Shown piece by piece: positions 5,484 to 6,432 of a stretch of 6,432 nt of DNA (positions within the stretch are counted from its first letter, which is position 1; the number at the start of each line of letters is the position of its first letter). The DNA lies in contig JAUVYD010000092.1 of NCBI GenBank assembly GCA_030603265.1, forward strand, positions 1 through 6,432, read 5' to 3'. The translations under genes were made by a program, and so were the position numbers. The notes beneath the pieces are model-generated. The model was not told where the DNA came from. It searched no databases and worked only from the letters and a program-made list of their open reading frames with translations. Source of the stretch: Dehalococcoidia bacterium. Lineage in GTDB: Bacteria > Chloroflexota > Dehalococcoidia > GIF9 > AB-539-J10.

Positions 5484-6065
5484 CTACTTCCGCAGTTTCA
5501 GCATGACGCCGAGACGCTCGGCGGCGGAGTCGAGGAAGCCGTGCAGGACCTTCGCACGGCTCTTCTTGTCGTCGAGGACAATGCCCTGCTCCGCGACATC
5601 CCGACGTGCGGCACTCAAGGCAGTCTCCAACTCGTCGAGCGGCAAGAGCGCCGTTGCGAGGCAGCAGAAGCTCTTCGAGCGGCCCTCGTCGAACTCGCCC
5701 AGCATGGTCTCGAGAAGCGCCATCCGCTTGCGCTGCTGCTCCGCGAAGCTCTCGATTCCTCGCTCCCTGATGGCGCGCAGGTTGGCAATGGAATTGAGAT
5801 GGCTGACGAACGAGTCGCCGGCATCCCAGCCCTCAAAGCGGTAGCAGGGAAACTCCGAGCACTCCGCGCACGTCTCATAGCCACGGTCGCGCACAGCACA
5901 GCGGGTCATCTTGCACCACTGTCCGCCCATGTCGAGGAATCCGGGCGGCGCGCAGCCAAGGCACTTCGACGGCCCGACTGTGTAGTAGCGCGGGCAGAGC
6001 CCGCAATCGATGCCGCAGGCGCCTATCGTGGGGAAACCCTTGTAGTGGACCTCTGTGCCGCTCAT
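5484..6065 (-). CDS. DUF3795-type cysteine-rich protein
   Basis: This predicted cytosolic protein of 193 residues belongs by its pattern to the DUF3795 family, whose function is not established. I chose the ATG giving MSGTEVHYKG because GAGAGGAAGG lies just upstream; an in-frame TTG 17 codons earlier is less likely. The N-terminal 74 residues hold ten cysteines: the motif ACGIDCGLCP (C17, C21, C24), KCLGC (C35, C38), C51 and C56, and CAECSEFPC (C66, C69, C74). This spacing suggests zinc or iron-sulfur binding. The rest is largely charged and helical (about 85-190) with a further Cys pair at C134-C135. No signal peptide or membrane segment is seen. The gene is divergent from the plus-strand gene at the right edge and in the same direction as the DUF4325 gene, about 310 bp apart. 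Family assignment is fairly good; role unknown. Confidence 0.82.
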   Translation of the reverse strand: MSGTEVHYKGFPTIGACGIDCGLCPRYYTVGPSKCLGCAPPGFLDMGGQWCKMTRCAVRDRGYETCAECSEFPCYRFEGWDAGDSFVSHLNSIANLRAIRERGIESFAEQQRKRMALLETMLGEFDEGRSKSFCCLATALLPLDELETALSAARRDVAEQGIVLDDKKSRAKVLHGFLDSAAERLGVMLKLRK

Positions 6066-6165
6066 CACAGCCTTCCTCTCAAAGCGTACACCAACGGCCT
6101 CAGCTCGCGCAGGCAACCCCGTCGGATGCGCACCCGCGCCTTCTACTGTCGAATTGAACGCGCCC

Positions 6166-6177
6166 GGCCCGTGGGCC
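6166..6177. repeat. Small GC-rich palindrome in the divergent intergenic region
   Basis: GGCCC-GT-GGGCC is a 5-bp dyad with a 2-bp centre, lying directly before the putative plus-strand -35 hexamer at 6178. The centre is too small for an RNA hairpin of this stem, so if functional it would be a DNA operator. A chance occurrence is quite possible in GC-rich DNA. Confidence 0.3.
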
Positions 6178-6206
6178 TTGCGCTATGCCACAAACGGCTA
6201 CATAAT
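6178..6206 (+). promoter_or_regulatory. Possible promoter of the right-edge gene
   Basis: TTGCGC (6178-6183, three of six) is followed after 17 bp by CATAAT (6201-6206, five of six). Transcription would start near 6213, about 50 nt before the ATG at 6262. The good -10 and its position between divergent genes are in favour; the poor -35 is against. Confidence 0.4.
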
Positions 6207-6261
6207 CTACGGAGATGGTTGGGAGCGGGCGGCCGGACCGCTTCCAGTGGGGGGCACGCAC

Positions 6262-6432
6262 ATGGATGCGAGGATGAAGGGCAGGCTGCAAAGGTACTTC
6301 ATGAACGCCCCGGAGTTCCTCTGGGGGCTCACGCGGGAGAATCAGTCGGTCGCCTATCCCTGGCTCCGCAGCAAGGGGCGCGGACTCTGGGGGGAATCCT
6401 TCAACTTCGAGGATGGCCCGTACGACGACGTC
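6262..6432 (+). CDS. Unrecognised protein, 5' part only (runs off the right edge)
   Basis: From the ATG at 6262 the frame stays open for 57 codons to the window end. The translation begins MDARMKGRLQRYF and contains APEFLWGLTREN (16-27) and an aromatic, Gly-rich stretch WGESFNFEDGPYDDV at the end (43-57). It is soluble in character, with no signal peptide. I recognise no family. A run of Gs (6249-6254) about 7 nt before the ATG may serve as a ribosome site. The frame is also open upstream past 6100 with possible GTG (6247) and TTG (6178, 6154) starts, so the start is uncertain. The clean open frame and the promoter-like sequence before it support a real gene, divergent from the DUF3795 gene. 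Confidence 0.6.
   Translation, partial: MDARMKGRLQRYFMNAPEFLWGLTRENQSVAYPWLRSKGRGLWGESFNFEDGPYDDV

Overview
The window carries the 5' part of a tryptophan biosynthesis operon on the minus strand, trpE-trpG-trpD-trpC with trpC cut by the left edge. A tryptophan-specific T-box riboswitch precedes it. Upstream lie a predicted regulatory ATPase gene, a Cys-rich DUF3795 gene and the first codons of a plus-strand gene cut by the right edge. The sequence is GC-rich with strong Shine-Dalgarno sites. T-box control of trp genes, the TrpE type (N-terminus MYYPTLEEV) and the companion families suggest a GC-rich bacterium outside the Gammaproteobacteria. Chloroflexota (Dehalococcoidia-like) is my best guess; Deltaproteobacteria, Actinobacteria and Firmicutes-type lineages remain possible. 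This is inference from gene style, not a database match.

Region 1-4014 is one regulatory and metabolic unit. A sigma70-type promoter (TTGACA, 17 bp, TACCAT) drives a leader of about 340 nt. The leader has a specifier loop with a UGG codon, a canonical T-box (AGGGTGGCACCGCG) and a perfect 11-bp terminator hairpin followed by a U-tract. Uncharged tRNA-Trp should stabilise the antiterminator and let transcription enter trpE. TrpE and TrpG form anthranilate synthase, TrpD adds phosphoribosyl, and TrpC makes indole-3-glycerol phosphate. The genes overlap by 20, 4 and 4 bp, so translation is probably coupled. TrpE keeps the tryptophan-binding motifs, so feedback inhibition is likely to act on top of the transcriptional control.

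Region 4113-5174 encodes a 353-residue protein with a DNA-binding-like winged helix, a GHKL (anti-sigma-kinase-like) ATPase domain and a STAS-like DUF4325 domain. Immediately upstream (5203-5356) is the most unusual item in the window: a strictly 22-bp-phased array with five exact copies of TTGTAAACC, flanked in the same phase by two degenerate copies. A hairpin abuts it. The array could be a multi-site operator for the neighbouring regulator, a transposase-binding array from a decayed IS21/Tn7-like end, or an iteron-like element. Sequence alone does not decide.

Region 5484-6432 holds the DUF3795 gene (minus), a divergent intergenic region with a possible plus-strand promoter and a small GC-rich palindrome, and the start of an unrecognised plus-strand gene.
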